DNA from: Ralstonia pickettii
GTDB lineage: Bacteria > Pseudomonadota > Gammaproteobacteria > Burkholderiales > Burkholderiaceae
Length of the DNA: 64,000 bases
NCBI RefSeq assembly: GCF_030582395.1
Contig: NZ_CP104381.1
Coordinates: 2,170,001-2,234,000, forward strand
Direction of reading: 5' to 3'
In this document: positions 9,183 through 19,429 of the stretch, one piece after another
Position numbering within the stretch: position 1 is the first letter of the stretch
Layout: every line of letters begins with the position of its first letter
Translations under genes and position numbers: made by a program
The notes under the pieces: model-generated
The model's input: the letters and a program-made list of their open reading frames with translations, nothing else
The model's database searches: none
Told to the model about the DNA's origin: nothing

Positions 9183-10574
9183 CTACGGCTTTACCGGGCT
9201 GCCGTGCGAAACCGATGTGGCGGCCAGGGGTGCTTGCTCCCGCTCCGTCAGACGCGGAATCTGCTCGCGCATGGCGAGCAGTGCGGCGAGCACGACCAAC
9301 ATCACGATCCCGAGCATGGCTAGATAAGCCACCGAACCGCCAGCTGTGATGACGATCGCGCCGGCAAACGCGCTGAGGATGGCGCCCACGCGCCCAAATG
9401 CCACCGCGGATGCCGTGCCCGTCGCGCGCACCGCCGTTGGATAAACGTAGGCACACAGTGCATACATCGTCGATTGCACCGCGTTGACAAACAGGCCGTG
9501 CAGCCCAAGGCCGACGATCAGCAGATTCGTGTTCAGCTTGGCGTCGACGCCCTGCAACGCAAAGGCGCTCGCGGCCGCGCCCACGCAACACAGTGCCATT
9601 GGCCAGCGCGACCCCCATCGGGCGATCGTCACCGCGCAAGCCAAAGCGCCGATCACGCCGCCAAGGTTGTACGCGGTCAGCCCCGAGCCCGCCACGCTTA
9701 CGCTCAAACCTTCTGAAGCAAGCATCGTCGGCAGCCAACTGAACGCTGCGTACACAGCGAGCAGGCACATGAAGAACGCTGCCCAGAGCGCGATCGTGTC
9801 ACGCGCTTGGCCCGGCGCGAAGAGGGAGCGGAAACTTGCGTGTTGAATGACCTTCTGGCCAGCCACGTCGGCAAACACCGCGTTGGCGGGCACATCGCGC
9901 TCCATCTTGGTCAGCAGCTGCGCCAGTCGCGGCCAATCCGACTGGCGGCGCGCCAGGAAGCGCGGTGACTCGGGCAGCGCGGCCACCAACACAAATCCAA
10001 GCACGAGCGGTAGCGCACCGCCAATCCAGAACAGCCCGCGCCAGCCATAGAGCGGCAGCACAGGGCCGGCAAACAGGCCCGCCAGCATCCCGCCCAACGG
10101 CACGCAGACGATCGTGGCCGTCACCGCCAGCGTGCGGCGACGCGCAGGCGTGAACTCCGCCGTCATCGTCGTGGAGCTTGGCAGCGCGCCGCCAATGCCC
10201 AGGCCCGCGATGAATCGCAGCGCGGCAATCGTGGCCACGTTGGGCGCAAACCCGATCGAGCACGTCGCTACGCCAAACAGAAACACGCTGCCGATCAGCG
10301 CCAGGCGTCTTCCGAAGCGGTCGGCAAACAAGCCCGCCAAGGCGCTGCCCAGCCCCATGCCGATGAGGCCCGCTGCCACCGCCGGGGCAAACGCGTTGCG
10401 CGTGATGCCCCATTCCTTGATCAGCACGGGGATGGCAAAACCAATCAACTGGCCGTCAAAGCCGTCCATGACGATGGCGAAGGCCGCAAGCAGCACCGCC
10501 ATCTTCTGTGCAAGGGAAAACGGCCCGTCATCGAGGACCGTACCGATATCGACCGTGGTGTGGTTCTGATTCAT
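9183..10574 (-). CDS. MFS transporter, aromatic acid:H+ symporter type
   Basis: A 463-residue major facilitator with about 12 hydrophobic segments. The signature loop between helices 2 and 3 is LFADRFGRRLALIG, and the helix-1 segment AIVMDGFDGQLIGF carries the DGFD pattern of the aromatic acid symporters (BenK/PcaK-like). The start at 10574 is chosen because GGAGG precedes it by 5 bases; the upstream in-frame ATG at 10640 lacks one. It is the last gene of the benzoylformate operon, so the substrate is probably an aromatic or arylglyoxylic acid such as mandelate or benzoylformate. That is inferred from context. Confidence 0.85.
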   Translation of the reverse strand: MNQNHTTVDIGTVLDDGPFSLAQKMAVLLAAFAIVMDGFDGQLIGFAIPVLIKEWGITRNAFAPAVAAGLIGMGLGSALAGLFADRFGRRLALIGSVFLFGVATCSIGFAPNVATIAALRFIAGLGIGGALPSSTTMTAEFTPARRRTLAVTATIVCVPLGGMLAGLFAGPVLPLYGWRGLFWIGGALPLVLGFVLVAALPESPRFLARRQSDWPRLAQLLTKMERDVPANAVFADVAGQKVIQHASFRSLFAPGQARDTIALWAAFFMCLLAVYAAFSWLPTMLASEGLSVSVAGSGLTAYNLGGVIGALACAVTIARWGSRWPMALCCVGAAASAFALQGVDAKLNTNLLIVGLGLHGLFVNAVQSTMYALCAYVYPTAVRATGTASAVAFGRVGAILSAFAGAIVITAGGSVAYLAMLGIVMLVVLAALLAMREQIPRLTEREQAPLAATSVSHGSPVKP

Positions 10575-10720
10575 GCGGGCCTCCGCTGGGACGGCGCACA
10601 TGCGAAAGCGCAACGCCATACCAGCGTCGCGCTCACCCATCTGGAACTGCTCATCATGGTTTGTCTCCGTTGAAGTGGCGTCTGCGCGCCATCGAATGAA
10701 AGCTTGGGTTGCTCGGTCCG

Positions 10721-11668
10721 CTAACGCTCCTGCTGGTGTGCCGCCTGCGCCTGTACCTGCACCAACCGCACGAGCTGCATCAAGGTCTCGGTGTGCGGCA
10801 CGGGCACGCCATGCCGGCGCGCCGTCGCTACCACGGCGCCATTGATGGATTCGATCTCGGTCGGGCGACCGGCCAGCACGTCCTGCAGCATCGATGGCTT
10901 GTGCCCGCGATGCGCGACGATGGCGTGCCGTACGTTGTCGTTCACCTTTCCGGCATCAACAGTAATGCCGCTGGCGCGCGCCACGGCCAGCACTTCGTCT
11001 ACGATGGTCAGCGCCAGCGCCGGGCCGTCTTCTACCGCCCCCAGCGCATCGACGGGCCGGTTCAGCACCGTACACAGCGGGTTGAGTGCGGCATTGAAAG
11101 CGACTTTCTCCCACACGGCGCCCCACACGTTGGCATCGGCCTGGCAGTTCAGGCCTGCTACGGACAGCACATCCACCACGCGTGCGAGTATCGCGGGCCG
11201 CTCGCCGTCAGCGCTCATCAGGCGGATCTCGCCCGTGCCATGTGAGCGCACGTGGCCCGGGCCAACCAAATCTGCCGGCCACGTCGTGACGCCAACAAAG
11301 ATGCGCTCTCTCTGCACCATCGAAGCCACTGCCTCCACATTGCCCAGCCCGTTCTGCAGCGTCAGTATATGTGTCGCTGGGTCAATCAGATGACGCACGC
11401 TCGCCAGTGCAGCGCGTGTATGCATGGACTTGGTGAAGACGATCAGCAAGTCCGGCACGTCGGCCGCATCGCCCGGACGCAGCGCCTGCAGGTTGCTGAC
11501 ATGACGGTCGCCCCAATCGGTTTCCAGCCGCAAACCGCGCTCGGCGATGGCGTGCAGATGCGCATCGTTGATGTCGAGCAGCGTGACATGCTGGTCGGCT
11601 TCGGCCAGCAGCCCGCCAAACAGCGAGCCCATCGCGCCGGCCCCAAGAATGGCGATCTTCATGGGCAT
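10721..11668 (-). CDS. Ketopantoate reductase family protein (PanE/ApbA-like)
   Basis: A 315-residue NADP-dependent reductase of the 2-dehydropantoate 2-reductase family. The N-terminal Rossmann motif is KIAILGAGAMGSLFGG, and the C-terminal ApbA domain has WEKVAFNAALNPLC. It lies 6 bases after the aldehyde dehydrogenase stop and is evidently co-transcribed with it. Its place in a catabolic operon suggests it reduces a 2-oxo acid other than ketopantoate, but the true substrate cannot be read from sequence. A second in-frame ATG lies at 11662. Confidence 0.85.
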   Translation of the reverse strand: MPMKIAILGAGAMGSLFGGLLAEADQHVTLLDINDAHLHAIAERGLRLETDWGDRHVSNLQALRPGDAADVPDLLIVFTKSMHTRAALASVRHLIDPATHILTLQNGLGNVEAVASMVQRERIFVGVTTWPADLVGPGHVRSHGTGEIRLMSADGERPAILARVVDVLSVAGLNCQADANVWGAVWEKVAFNAALNPLCTVLNRPVDALGAVEDGPALALTIVDEVLAVARASGITVDAGKVNDNVRHAIVAHRGHKPSMLQDVLAGRPTEIESINGAVVATARRHGVPVPHTETLMQLVRLVQVQAQAAHQQER

Positions 11669-11674
11669 CTCAGC

Positions 11675-13159
11675 TCAGAAAGGGTAGTGGCGCGGCGTGG
11701 TCTGCACCGTCATCCAGCGCAGCTCGGTGAACTCGGCCACGCCGGCGCGGCCGCCGAACCGCCCCAAGCCACTAGCCTTGACGCCGCCAAACGGCATCTG
11801 CGCCTCGTCGTGCACGGTCGGACCGTTGATGTGGCAGATGCCGGATTCGATGCGGCGCGCGACGTTCATGGCCCGGGCGACATCGCGGCTGAACACGGCG
11901 GACGACAAGCCGTATGCGTTGTCATTCGCACAGGCAACGGCGGCATCGTCGCCGTTCATACGCACGATGCCCTTGACAGGGCCGAATGACTCTTCGGAGT
12001 AGATCAGCATGTCGGGCGTCACGTGGTCGAGAAGCGTCGCGGGCATCAGCGTGCTGGTGGCCTTGCCGCCGCACAGCAGCTTCGCGCCTTTGGCGAGCGC
12101 GTCGTCGATGAGGTGATTGCAGCGTTCGACGGTACTCATGTCGACCACCGAGCCCAGCACTGCCGGCCCCTTGCGCGGATCGCCAAGCGGCAGCGCCGCA
12201 GCCTTGGCCGCCAGCTTGGCGACAAATGCATCGGCGATGGATTCATCGACGATGATGCGCTCGGTGGACATGCAGATCTGGCCCGAATTGGCGAACGCGC
12301 CGAAGGCTGCGCCGTCGACAGCGGCGTCGATGTCCGCATCCGCCAACACCAACAGCGGCGCCTTGCCGCCCAGTTCCAGCACCACAGGTTTCAGATACGT
12401 CGCGCACGTCTGCGCGATGATGCGGCCCACACGCGTCGAGCCGGTAAAGTTGACGCGCCGCACGGCGGGGTGCGCGATCATCGCCTCCACGATCACGCCG
12501 GCGTCGGCCGGGGCATTCGTCACAAAATTGACGACGCCGTTTGGCAAGCCCGCCTCTTGCAAGGCTTCGATGATGAGCCCGTGCGTGGCGGGCGAAACTT
12601 CCGAGCCCTTGAGCACGACGGTGTTGCCGCATGCCAGCGGCAGCGCAATCGCCCGCACGGCGAGGATGACCGGCGCATTCCATGGAGCAATTCCGAGCAC
12701 CACGCCGGCCGGCTGGCGCACGCCCATGGCGAGGCTGCCGGGCACGTCGGACGGAATGATCTCGCCCGCGATCTGCGTGACCATGGCCGCGGCTTCCTGC
12801 AGACCGCTCGCAGCAAGATGCACGTTGAAGCCGGCCCACAGCGCGGAGGCGCCCGTTTCAGCAGCCATCGCGGCGGCAAAAGCCTCGCCCTTCGCCTCAA
12901 GTGCGTGGGCAGCGCGCATGAGCAACGCACGGCGCTCTGTCGGTCCCATTGCAGCCCATGCCGGGAATGCAGCAGCGGCGGCATCGACTGCGCGACGGGC
13001 ATCCTCCGCCGTTGCAGCTGGCGCGCGCGTGGCGACAGTGCCGTCAAGCGGATTGCGCCGCTCGAACACGGCACCATTGGCGGCTTGCACGCGCTCTCCG
13101 TTGATCAGCATCGCAATGGTGTGGGCCGCATCCAGCGGGGCAACATTCGTGTTCGTCAT
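11675..13159 (-). CDS. NAD(P)-dependent aldehyde dehydrogenase, probable benzaldehyde dehydrogenase
   Basis: A 494-residue aldehyde dehydrogenase. Motifs are VLGIAPWNAPV (cofactor site), FTGSTRVGR, VLELGGKAPL with the general-base glutamate, and NSGQICMSTERI with the catalytic cysteine. The closest named relatives by motif are salicylaldehyde, vanillin and benzaldehyde dehydrogenases. Its ATG shares one base with the stop of the upstream decarboxylase (TGATG at 13161-13157). Coupled with a benzoylformate decarboxylase it would oxidise the released benzaldehyde to benzoate; the substrate is inferred from the operon. Confidence 0.88.
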   Translation of the reverse strand: MTNTNVAPLDAAHTIAMLINGERVQAANGAVFERRNPLDGTVATRAPAATAEDARRAVDAAAAAFPAWAAMGPTERRALLMRAAHALEAKGEAFAAAMAAETGASALWAGFNVHLAASGLQEAAAMVTQIAGEIIPSDVPGSLAMGVRQPAGVVLGIAPWNAPVILAVRAIALPLACGNTVVLKGSEVSPATHGLIIEALQEAGLPNGVVNFVTNAPADAGVIVEAMIAHPAVRRVNFTGSTRVGRIIAQTCATYLKPVVLELGGKAPLLVLADADIDAAVDGAAFGAFANSGQICMSTERIIVDESIADAFVAKLAAKAAALPLGDPRKGPAVLGSVVDMSTVERCNHLIDDALAKGAKLLCGGKATSTLMPATLLDHVTPDMLIYSEESFGPVKGIVRMNGDDAAVACANDNAYGLSSAVFSRDVARAMNVARRIESGICHINGPTVHDEAQMPFGGVKASGLGRFGGRAGVAEFTELRWMTVQTTPRHYPF

Positions 13160-14748
13160 CAAGCGATCTCCACTTCAATCAAGGTTGGTCCGGTGGATTG
13201 CAGGGCGCGGCGCAGCACAGCCTCCAGCGCATGGGGGTCACTCACGCGCTGACCGGTGCAGCCCAAGGCGTTGGCCAGGCCGACAAAGTCGATGCCGCGC
13301 AGATCCGTGCCCTGCACCGCATCGGTGGGCGCAAAGCCGAACACCGGTGCGAAATCCTGCAAGGCAGCATAGCGGCGGTTGTTCAGGATCACGAACGTCA
13401 TGGGCAACTTGAGCAGCGCCGCGCTCCACAGGGCCTGGATCGAATACATGCTCGATCCATCGCCAATCAGGCCAATCACGCGTGTGCCGGGTTTCGCAAG
13501 TGCCACGCCGACAGCGGCCGGCATGCCGTAGCCAAGTCCGCCGCTGTCCATGGTGTAGAACGCGCCAGCGCGGCGCATCGGCAAGTAGGCCTGCATGGTC
13601 GATCGGGCGCTCGGCGCCTCTTCGACGACGATGTCTGCCGGGCCGCGCACGGCATCGAGCGTCTGTAACGCAAACGCAACCGACATGGGCGTCCCCGGCT
13701 CAGCCCGCGGCGATTTGACGCGGGGTGGCGGCGCCGGCCGAGCCGGTGGGGCGGGGCGAGCGAGCAAATCGAGCACGCCTAGACGCATGTTGCCCACTGC
13801 GGAAATGCCTTCAGGCGTCCAGGCAGCGGTCGCTGGATCGTCGATCAACTGCACGAGCTCCGCCCCGACCGGCACATGCGGCCCATGGCCTTCCACGTGG
13901 TACGTAAACGCAGGGGCGCCGAGCGCAAACACCACGTCGTGCCCCTGCAGCAGGCTGACGATTTTTTCACGCATCGCGGGCAAGAAGCCGGCGAACAGGC
14001 GGTGGTCTTCGGGAAACGCGCCACGCCCGGCCATCGGTGCCGTGAATACGCGCGCGTTATGCCGCTCTGCGAGTTGCACGACGGCGTCCCACGCGCCAGC
14101 GCGGTCAATGGCAGCCCCCACCACGAACGCCGGCCGCTGTGCCGCGTCGAGCACGTCGCCGATGCGCGCCAGCGTGACCGGATCGGGCCGCACCGCGGTG
14201 GCCACTTCGTGCACGGCGACGGGTTCCGTCGGCTGGTCCCAGTCATCCACGGGAATGGACACCAGCACCGGGCCTCGCGGCTCCTGCATCGCGATGTGAT
14301 ACGCGCGAGCCAGCGCCAGCGGCACGTCCTGTGCACGCGCGGGCTCGATGCTCCATTTGACGTACGGCTTGGGCAGCTCGGTCGCCTGATTGGAAGCGAG
14401 AAACGGATCGAACGGCAGGATGGAGCGTGCCTGCTGCCCCGCGGTGATCACCAAGGGCGTGCGATTCTTGAACGCCGTGAAGATGTTGCCCATGGCGTTG
14501 CCGACGCCGGCCGCCGAGTGCAGGTTCACCAACGCCGCGTTGCCGGAAGCCTGCGCAAAGCCGTCCGCCATGCCCACCACCACGGCTTCCTGCAAGCCGA
14601 GGATGTAGCGGAAGTCCTCCGGAAAATCGCGAAACATCGGTAGCTCGGTCGAGCCGGGGTTGCCGAACACGTGTGTCATGCCGAGCCGGCGCAGCAGCTC
14701 GATGGTGGCGTCGCGCACGGTGGTCAGCGCGAGCGAGGTGCGGGTCAT
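13159..14748 (-). CDS. mdlC: Benzoylformate decarboxylase (ThDP-dependent)
   Basis: A 529-residue thiamine-diphosphate enzyme. The N-terminal segment VFGNPGSTELPMF holds the active-site serine region, LQEAVVVGMADGFAQ carries the glutamate that activates ThDP, and LHSAAGVGNAMG supplies a catalytic-type histidine. The ThDP/Mg motif is GDGSSMYSIQALWSAA through ILNN. This pattern matches Pseudomonas MdlC, which converts benzoylformate to benzaldehyde and CO2. The start at 14748 is preferred because AAGGAG lies 9 bases upstream; the alternative ATG at 14757 abuts that AAGGAG. First gene of the four-gene operon, divergent from the LysR gene. Confidence 0.86.
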   Translation of the reverse strand: MTRTSLALTTVRDATIELLRRLGMTHVFGNPGSTELPMFRDFPEDFRYILGLQEAVVVGMADGFAQASGNAALVNLHSAAGVGNAMGNIFTAFKNRTPLVITAGQQARSILPFDPFLASNQATELPKPYVKWSIEPARAQDVPLALARAYHIAMQEPRGPVLVSIPVDDWDQPTEPVAVHEVATAVRPDPVTLARIGDVLDAAQRPAFVVGAAIDRAGAWDAVVQLAERHNARVFTAPMAGRGAFPEDHRLFAGFLPAMREKIVSLLQGHDVVFALGAPAFTYHVEGHGPHVPVGAELVQLIDDPATAAWTPEGISAVGNMRLGVLDLLARPAPPARPAPPPRVKSPRAEPGTPMSVAFALQTLDAVRGPADIVVEEAPSARSTMQAYLPMRRAGAFYTMDSGGLGYGMPAAVGVALAKPGTRVIGLIGDGSSMYSIQALWSAALLKLPMTFVILNNRRYAALQDFAPVFGFAPTDAVQGTDLRGIDFVGLANALGCTGQRVSDPHALEAVLRRALQSTGPTLIEVEIA

Positions 14749-14822
14749 ACGGGCCATCTCCTTGGAACAGGTCGCCAGTATGGAATCCGTAGTTCTTAAC
14801 GGGATATTGAATTATTTCGAAA

Positions 14823-14842
14823 ATGTCATTACCTTTTGACAT
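14823..14842. promoter_or_regulatory. Inverted repeat, possible LysR operator
   Basis: ATGTCA and TGACAT are separated by 8 bases and sit at the start of the LysR gene, in the interval that separates it from the divergent decarboxylase operon. The size and position suit a LysR-type autoregulatory site. Confidence 0.4.
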
Positions 14843-15740
14843 GACTTTCGATCTGCGCCAGCTGCGCGCATTCACCACCATCGTTTCCGCCGGCAGTCTT
14901 GGCCGCGCTGCAGAAGTGCTGCACGTCACCCAGCCGGCGCTCAGCCGCATCGTCAAGCGGTTGGAAGACGAAGTGGGCGCCCCCCTGTTCGAGCGGCACT
15001 CAAAGGGAATGCAGCTCACCGCGATCGGGCAGGCGCTCCTGCCCCACGCATCGCTGCTGCAGCACGAGGCCGATTACGCCCGTGAAGAAATCAACGCGAT
15101 GCGCGGCCTCTCCAAGGGGACCATCCGCGTGGGCGCAGTCGGGAGCATTGCCAGCTATGTGTTGCCGCTAGCCGTCGGCACGTTGGTCGCGCGGTGGCCA
15201 AACCTGCGCGTGGAAATTCTCGAAGGCGTGTGGGATCGCCTGGCCGAGGGGCTGGTCAAGCACGAAATCGACCTCGCGCTGTCGATGGCGATGCCGGATA
15301 CCGACGAAATCATCGCCATCGCGGATTGCCGCTGGGAGGACGCCAGCTTCGTGGTCGCATCGCCCGAGCATGCGTTGCGCGACCGCCCCGGCCTGACGCT
15401 GGCCGATACGCTCGATGCATTCTGGGCTGTGCCGCCGCGCGGCACCGGTCCGTACGAGCACATGCGTCAGGTGTTCGAGGCAGCGGGCCTTGGCTTGCCG
15501 AACATCGTGGTGGAAACACGCTCGGTGACAGCGCTCAAGAGCCTGGTTGCGCGCTCGGGATTTCTCAGCTGGATGGCGGAACCGATGATCGATGCCGAGC
15601 GCCGCGCCGGTGTGATCGAGCCATTGCCCATTCCCGGCCTGGTGGCGCGCCGCACACTGACTGCGTTCCGGCGCCGCCACGGCATTCTGCCGAGCCCCGC
15701 CGTCAAGCTGCTCGAAGCGCTGCGCGAGCTGACGGCGTAG
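14841..15740 (+). CDS. LysR-family transcriptional regulator of the benzoylformate operon
   Basis: A 299-residue LysR protein. The N-terminal winged helix-turn-helix is MTFDLRQLRAFTTIVSAGSL... VTQPALSRIVKRLEDE, and the rest is a periplasmic-binding-like effector domain. The ATG at 14841 gives the usual short lead before the LRQLRAF segment and places the inverted repeat at 14823-14842 just upstream. An in-frame ATG at 14823 would add six residues. Divergent orientation to mdlC strongly suggests it controls that operon in response to an aromatic acid; the inducer is unknown. Confidence 0.9.
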   Translation: MTFDLRQLRAFTTIVSAGSLGRAAEVLHVTQPALSRIVKRLEDEVGAPLFERHSKGMQLTAIGQALLPHASLLQHEADYAREEINAMRGLSKGTIRVGAVGSIASYVLPLAVGTLVARWPNLRVEILEGVWDRLAEGLVKHEIDLALSMAMPDTDEIIAIADCRWEDASFVVASPEHALRDRPGLTLADTLDAFWAVPPRGTGPYEHMRQVFEAAGLGLPNIVVETRSVTALKSLVARSGFLSWMAEPMIDAERRAGVIEPLPIPGLVARRTLTAFRRRHGILPSPAVKLLEALRELTA

Positions 15741-15751
15741 GCCCAGGGCGC

Positions 15752-16348
15752 CTATGTCTTCTCGCGCGGCACGCGGCCAAGCAGGTAGAACTCGTCGTTG
15801 GGCCGCATCGAAATCACATTCGCCATTCGGTTCGACAGGCCGAAGAATGCGGTGATGCCGGTGATGTCCCAGATGTCCTCATCATCGAAGCCGTGCGCAC
15901 GCAATGCTTCATAGTCGGCGTCATTGACGGTGTGCGAAGCGGTGCAGACTTTCATCGCAAAGTCGAGCATGGCGCGCTGCCGCGGCGTGATGTCGGCCTT
16001 GCGGTAATTGACGGCAACCTGGTCGGCCACCAGCGGCTTCTTCTCGTAGATACGGAGGATGGCGCCGTGCGCGACCACGCAATACAGGCACTGGTTGGCG
16101 GCGGAGGTGGCGACCACGATCATCTCGCGCTCGCCCTTGGTGAGACTGCTGCCTTCGCGCAGCATCAGCGCATCGTGGTACGCGAAAAAGGCGCGGCATT
16201 CGTCGGGCCGATGCGACAGCGCCAGGAAGACGTTCGGCACAAAGCCGCTTTTCTCCTGCACGTCGAGGATGCGCGCGCGAATATCTTCAGGAATATCAGC
16301 CAGCTCAGGAACGGGGAACCGGCTGATGGGCGGCGTGGTGGTCGTCAC
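15752..16348 (-). CDS. Peroxidase-related (AhpD-like, carboxymuconolactone decarboxylase fold) protein
   Basis: A 198-residue protein of the alkylhydroperoxidase-like family. The core motif SAANQCLYCVVAHG has the CxxC-x3-H arrangement of AhpD redox centres, preceded by LTKGEREMIVVAT. The C-terminal part DIWDITGITAFFGLSNRMAN is typical of the uncharacterised peroxidase-related enzymes. A role in thiol-dependent peroxide reduction is plausible but unproven. It is convergent with the LysR gene 11 bases away and precedes msbA on the same strand, with a 50-bp gap. Confidence 0.82.
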   Translation of the reverse strand: MTTTTPPISRFPVPELADIPEDIRARILDVQEKSGFVPNVFLALSHRPDECRAFFAYHDALMLREGSSLTKGEREMIVVATSAANQCLYCVVAHGAILRIYEKKPLVADQVAVNYRKADITPRQRAMLDFAMKVCTASHTVNDADYEALRAHGFDDEDIWDITGITAFFGLSNRMANVISMRPNDEFYLLGRVPREKT

Positions 16349-16398
16349 GATGTCTCCTTTGATTTGAGCATCCTGAGCACGCCGCCCGAGAGCAAGGC

Positions 16399-18162
16399 TT
16401 ACTGGGTAGCGAACTGGATGCGATGGAGTCCAGCATACAACCCATCGCGCTCGATGAGTTCGCGGTGCGTTCCCGCTTCGGCAATCTTGCCGTGCTCAAG
16501 CACGATGATCCGGTCGGCATTTTCGATGGTCGACAGGCGGTGCGCGATCACCAGCGTCGTACGGCCTTCCATCAGGCGTTCGAGCGCGGCCTGCACCTGG
16601 CGCTCGGACTCCGAATCCAGTGCGGACGTCGCTTCGTCCAGGATCAGGATCGGCGCATCCTTGTAGATCGCGCGGGCAATCGCCAGGCGCTGGCGCTGTC
16701 CGCCGGACAGCTTCGAGCCGTTGTCGCCGATATTGGTATCGATGCCCTCGGGCAGGTTGTCGACCACATCGGTCAGGTAGGCCGCTTCGAGCGCACGGCG
16801 CACGCGTGCCATGTCGATCTCGGAGGCGTCCCGCGCGCCATAGGCCACGTTGGCTGCGATGGTGTCGTTGAACAGCACCACATCCTGGCTCACGAAGGCG
16901 ATCTGGCGGCGCAGGTCGTGCAGGGCCAGATCCGTCAGCGCATCGCCGTCGAGCGAGATCGTGCCCGAGGTCGGATCGAAGAAGCGCGGCAGCAGGTTCA
17001 CCAGCGTGGTCTTGCCGCTGCCCGATGGCCCGACCAGCGCAACGACCTCGCCCGGCTTGACGTGCAGATTGACGTTGTCGAGCGCTGCCCGGCCATCTTC
17101 GCCATAGCGGAACGTGACGTTGTCGAAGCGGACATCGCCGCGGGCGCGATCGATCTTTTTGCCGCCTTCTTGCGGTTCGATCGGCGTGTCGATCAGGCCA
17201 AAGATGAATTCGGCGGCCGTCAGGCCGCGCTGCAGCGGCTGATTCACGTCGGTCAGGTGCTTAAGCGGCGAGATGAGCAGCAGCATCGCCATCACAAAGC
17301 CGGTAAAGCCGCCGACCGTGGTCTGGTTGGCCTGCGCCTGCAACATGGCAATGGCCAGGATGACCGACAGCGCCAACGCCGCCAGGAACTGCGTCACCGG
17401 CTGGTTCAGGCCGCCCGCCACGGCCACGCGCATGGCGTAACCACGCAGACGGTTCGTCATGGCATTGAAGCGCAGCGATTCATACGCCTCGCCGCCATGC
17501 AGCTTGACGACCTTGTAGCCGCCCACAGCCTCTTCCACCACATAGGCGGCCTGGTTGGTCAGGTTCTGGCTCTCGCGGTTGAGCGAGCGCAGGCGACGGT
17601 TGATACGCGACATCAGCAGGCCGATGATCGGCAGGATCACCGCCACCACCAGCGTCAGGCGCCAGTTGGTATAGAAGAGAAAGATCAGCAGCGCCAGCAC
17701 CGTCATCGAGTCGCGCACCAGTGTGATGAACACGCCGGTCAGCACCTGCAGCACCTGGTTCACTTCAAAGATGACTGCGTTGATGATCGACGCCGCCGTA
17801 TTGCGCTGATAGTAAGAAGCCGGCGCTTGCAGGAGGCGCTCGAACATCTTCATCCGCAGATTCAGCAGCACCTTGTTCGACACAAGGCTCAACAGATACG
17901 TCGACGCAAATTGCGCAATGCCGCGCACGACGGCAATGCCTACCAGCATGGCCGGCACCTGCCACAGCTTGCCGGCGTACTCACCACCGAAGCCCTGATC
18001 CAGCAAATCCTTCACGACCTTGGGGATGATCCCCTCTGTGGCCGCCACCACACCCATGGCGACCATTGCCAGGATGAAGGCGGTCAATTCGGGCCTGAGA
18101 TAACCCCAAACGCGTTTGAAAGTCTGGGTACTCGTTACAGCTGCTTGATTTTCCTGCGTCAC
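16399..18162 (-). CDS. msbA: Lipid A export ATP-binding/permease protein MsbA
   Basis: A 587-residue half-size ABC exporter that flips lipid A-core from the inner to the outer leaflet of the inner membrane. The N-terminal transmembrane domain (about residues 25-320, six helices) is followed by a nucleotide-binding domain with Walker [11 protein letters not shown], signature [16 protein letters not shown], Walker [13 protein letters not shown] and the H-loop IAHRLST. Start is GTG at 18162 within GTGA overlapping the O-antigen ligase stop, so the two are translationally coupled. The neighbouring ligase and glycosyltransferase support the lipid A role over a drug exporter. Confidence 0.92.
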   Translation of the reverse strand: MTQENQAAVTSTQTFKRVWGYLRPELTAFILAMVAMGVVAATEGIIPKVVKDLLDQGFGGEYAGKLWQVPAMLVGIAVVRGIAQFASTYLLSLVSNKVLLNLRMKMFERLLQAPASYYQRNTAASIINAVIFEVNQVLQVLTGVFITLVRDSMTVLALLIFLFYTNWRLTLVVAVILPIIGLLMSRINRRLRSLNRESQNLTNQAAYVVEEAVGGYKVVKLHGGEAYESLRFNAMTNRLRGYAMRVAVAGGLNQPVTQFLAALALSVILAIAMLQAQANQTTVGGFTGFVMAMLLLISPLKHLTDVNQPLQRGLTAAEFIFGLIDTPIEPQEGGKKIDRARGDVRFDNVTFRYGEDGRAALDNVNLHVKPGEVVALVGPSGSGKTTLVNLLPRFFDPTSGTISLDGDALTDLALHDLRRQIAFVSQDVVLFNDTIAANVAYGARDASEIDMARVRRALEAAYLTDVVDNLPEGIDTNIGDNGSKLSGGQRQRLAIARAIYKDAPILILDEATSALDSESERQVQAALERLMEGRTTLVIAHRLSTIENADRIIVLEHGKIAEAGTHRELIERDGLYAGLHRIQFATQ

Positions 18163-19418
18163 ATCGACTCCGCCTCACCTTGGTGAGGAAAACGCACCTG
18201 AACCACCGTCAGCCCCAAAAGAAGCCCCGTAATGCCAGCGTAAAAAACAGCGTTGGCCTGATGGGCCAGCGTGACCTGCGTCAACCCGCTGATCAGACTG
18301 GCTGCGACCACAGCCAATCCCGAGATGGCGAGCCGCTCACCCATAGGGTTGCCCGCTTGGCGGCTGACACGTCGGAATTTCGCAAACAGCGAGCCGGGAA
18401 CCAAAAAGATGCCCAGCACGGCGACCAAGCCGGGCAATCCCATCGTGGCAGCGGCCTCCAGCATGTCATCGTGTGCGTGACCTAAACGGCAGACTTCCGG
18501 ATGTTCAGCGGGGTTAACATCGCAATATCGCGACGCCTTGACAGCCGAGTGGAATTGCCCGACGCCGGTCCCCACCCACGGCTTGGCACGCACCGTATCA
18601 AGGGCAATACCCCACAGGGCCAAACGAGCGCCGACCGACGTGTCAACACTGCCCTTCTGGAACTGCTGTATCTCTGATTCGACCACCGCGAAGCGCCCTC
18701 CTCCTTTTCCATCAACTACCGCATACAGCGCTGTAATCGCAACAGCAACGCCACCGATGGCAAGAACGAACTTGGGCCCCTTCAGGGAAGGATGGCGCAC
18801 GAACAACAGAAACGACATTGGAACCAGCAGCGCCAGCAAACCGCCTCGTGTTCCATTGAGCGCCAGCACGGCCACAGCCATCCCCAGCGTAAGCCACGCG
18901 GCTGCGTGCGTGCGCCCCGTCAAGCCGGGTCGAATGAAGCCAATCAACCCCAATGCTGCGACCATGTTCGCAAACGCAATCGGCTGCACCCATGCCGAGG
19001 GCCGCATATCGCCCAATCCCCATCGCTGGTATGCAACGATTGCCAGTACCACAACAAACGCGAAGTTGATACCGCGCCAAAGCCAACGCGGATTCGGTCG
19101 CGCACAGACAACCATAACGCCCATCACCACCGCAATGAGCAACCGTGACGGGTTGTCAAGCCAGTTCCAAGCCAAGCCGAAGTGCCAACAAGAGAAGAGC
19201 ACGACGGCCAGTACCGCTACAATGGCGACGACAAACGGCCAAAGCTCATTCCAAAACAGCCGCCACGCCGGCCCGAGGCCCCTTCCTGCCAGGGCAATAC
19301 CCACCACCGTCGCGCCAAGAAATATGCCTGCGCCTCGCGGCACGCAAAGCAGCAAGAAAGGGAAAAGCAAAGCGATGCCGCCCACCCACGCACGAAGGCG
19401 CGTTGCACTGAATGTCAT
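18159..19418 (-). CDS. O-antigen ligase family membrane protein (WaaL-like)
   Basis: A 419-residue polytopic protein with about 10-12 hydrophobic segments and the Wzy_C / O-antigen ligase signature: [12 protein letters not shown], then a large periplasmic loop, then [22 protein letters not shown] containing the conserved histidine region. WaaL enzymes join O-polysaccharide from undecaprenyl diphosphate to lipid A-core in the periplasm. Overlap with msbA fits this. The ATG at 19418 is used; an in-frame TTG at 19430 would touch the divergent glycosyltransferase start. Distinguishing ligase from polymerase by sequence is uncertain. Confidence 0.8.
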   Translation of the reverse strand: MTFSATRLRAWVGGIALLFPFLLLCVPRGAGIFLGATVVGIALAGRGLGPAWRLFWNELWPFVVAIVAVLAVVLFSCWHFGLAWNWLDNPSRLLIAVVMGVMVVCARPNPRWLWRGINFAFVVVLAIVAYQRWGLGDMRPSAWVQPIAFANMVAALGLIGFIRPGLTGRTHAAAWLTLGMAVAVLALNGTRGGLLALLVPMSFLLFVRHPSLKGPKFVLAIGGVAVAITALYAVVDGKGGGRFAVVESEIQQFQKGSVDTSVGARLALWGIALDTVRAKPWVGTGVGQFHSAVKASRYCDVNPAEHPEVCRLGHAHDDMLEAAATMGLPGLVAVLGIFLVPGSLFAKFRRVSRQAGNPMGERLAISGLAVVAASLISGLTQVTLAHQANAVFYAGITGLLLGLTVVQVRFPHQGEAESM

Positions 19419-19429
19419 TGACAAACCCA

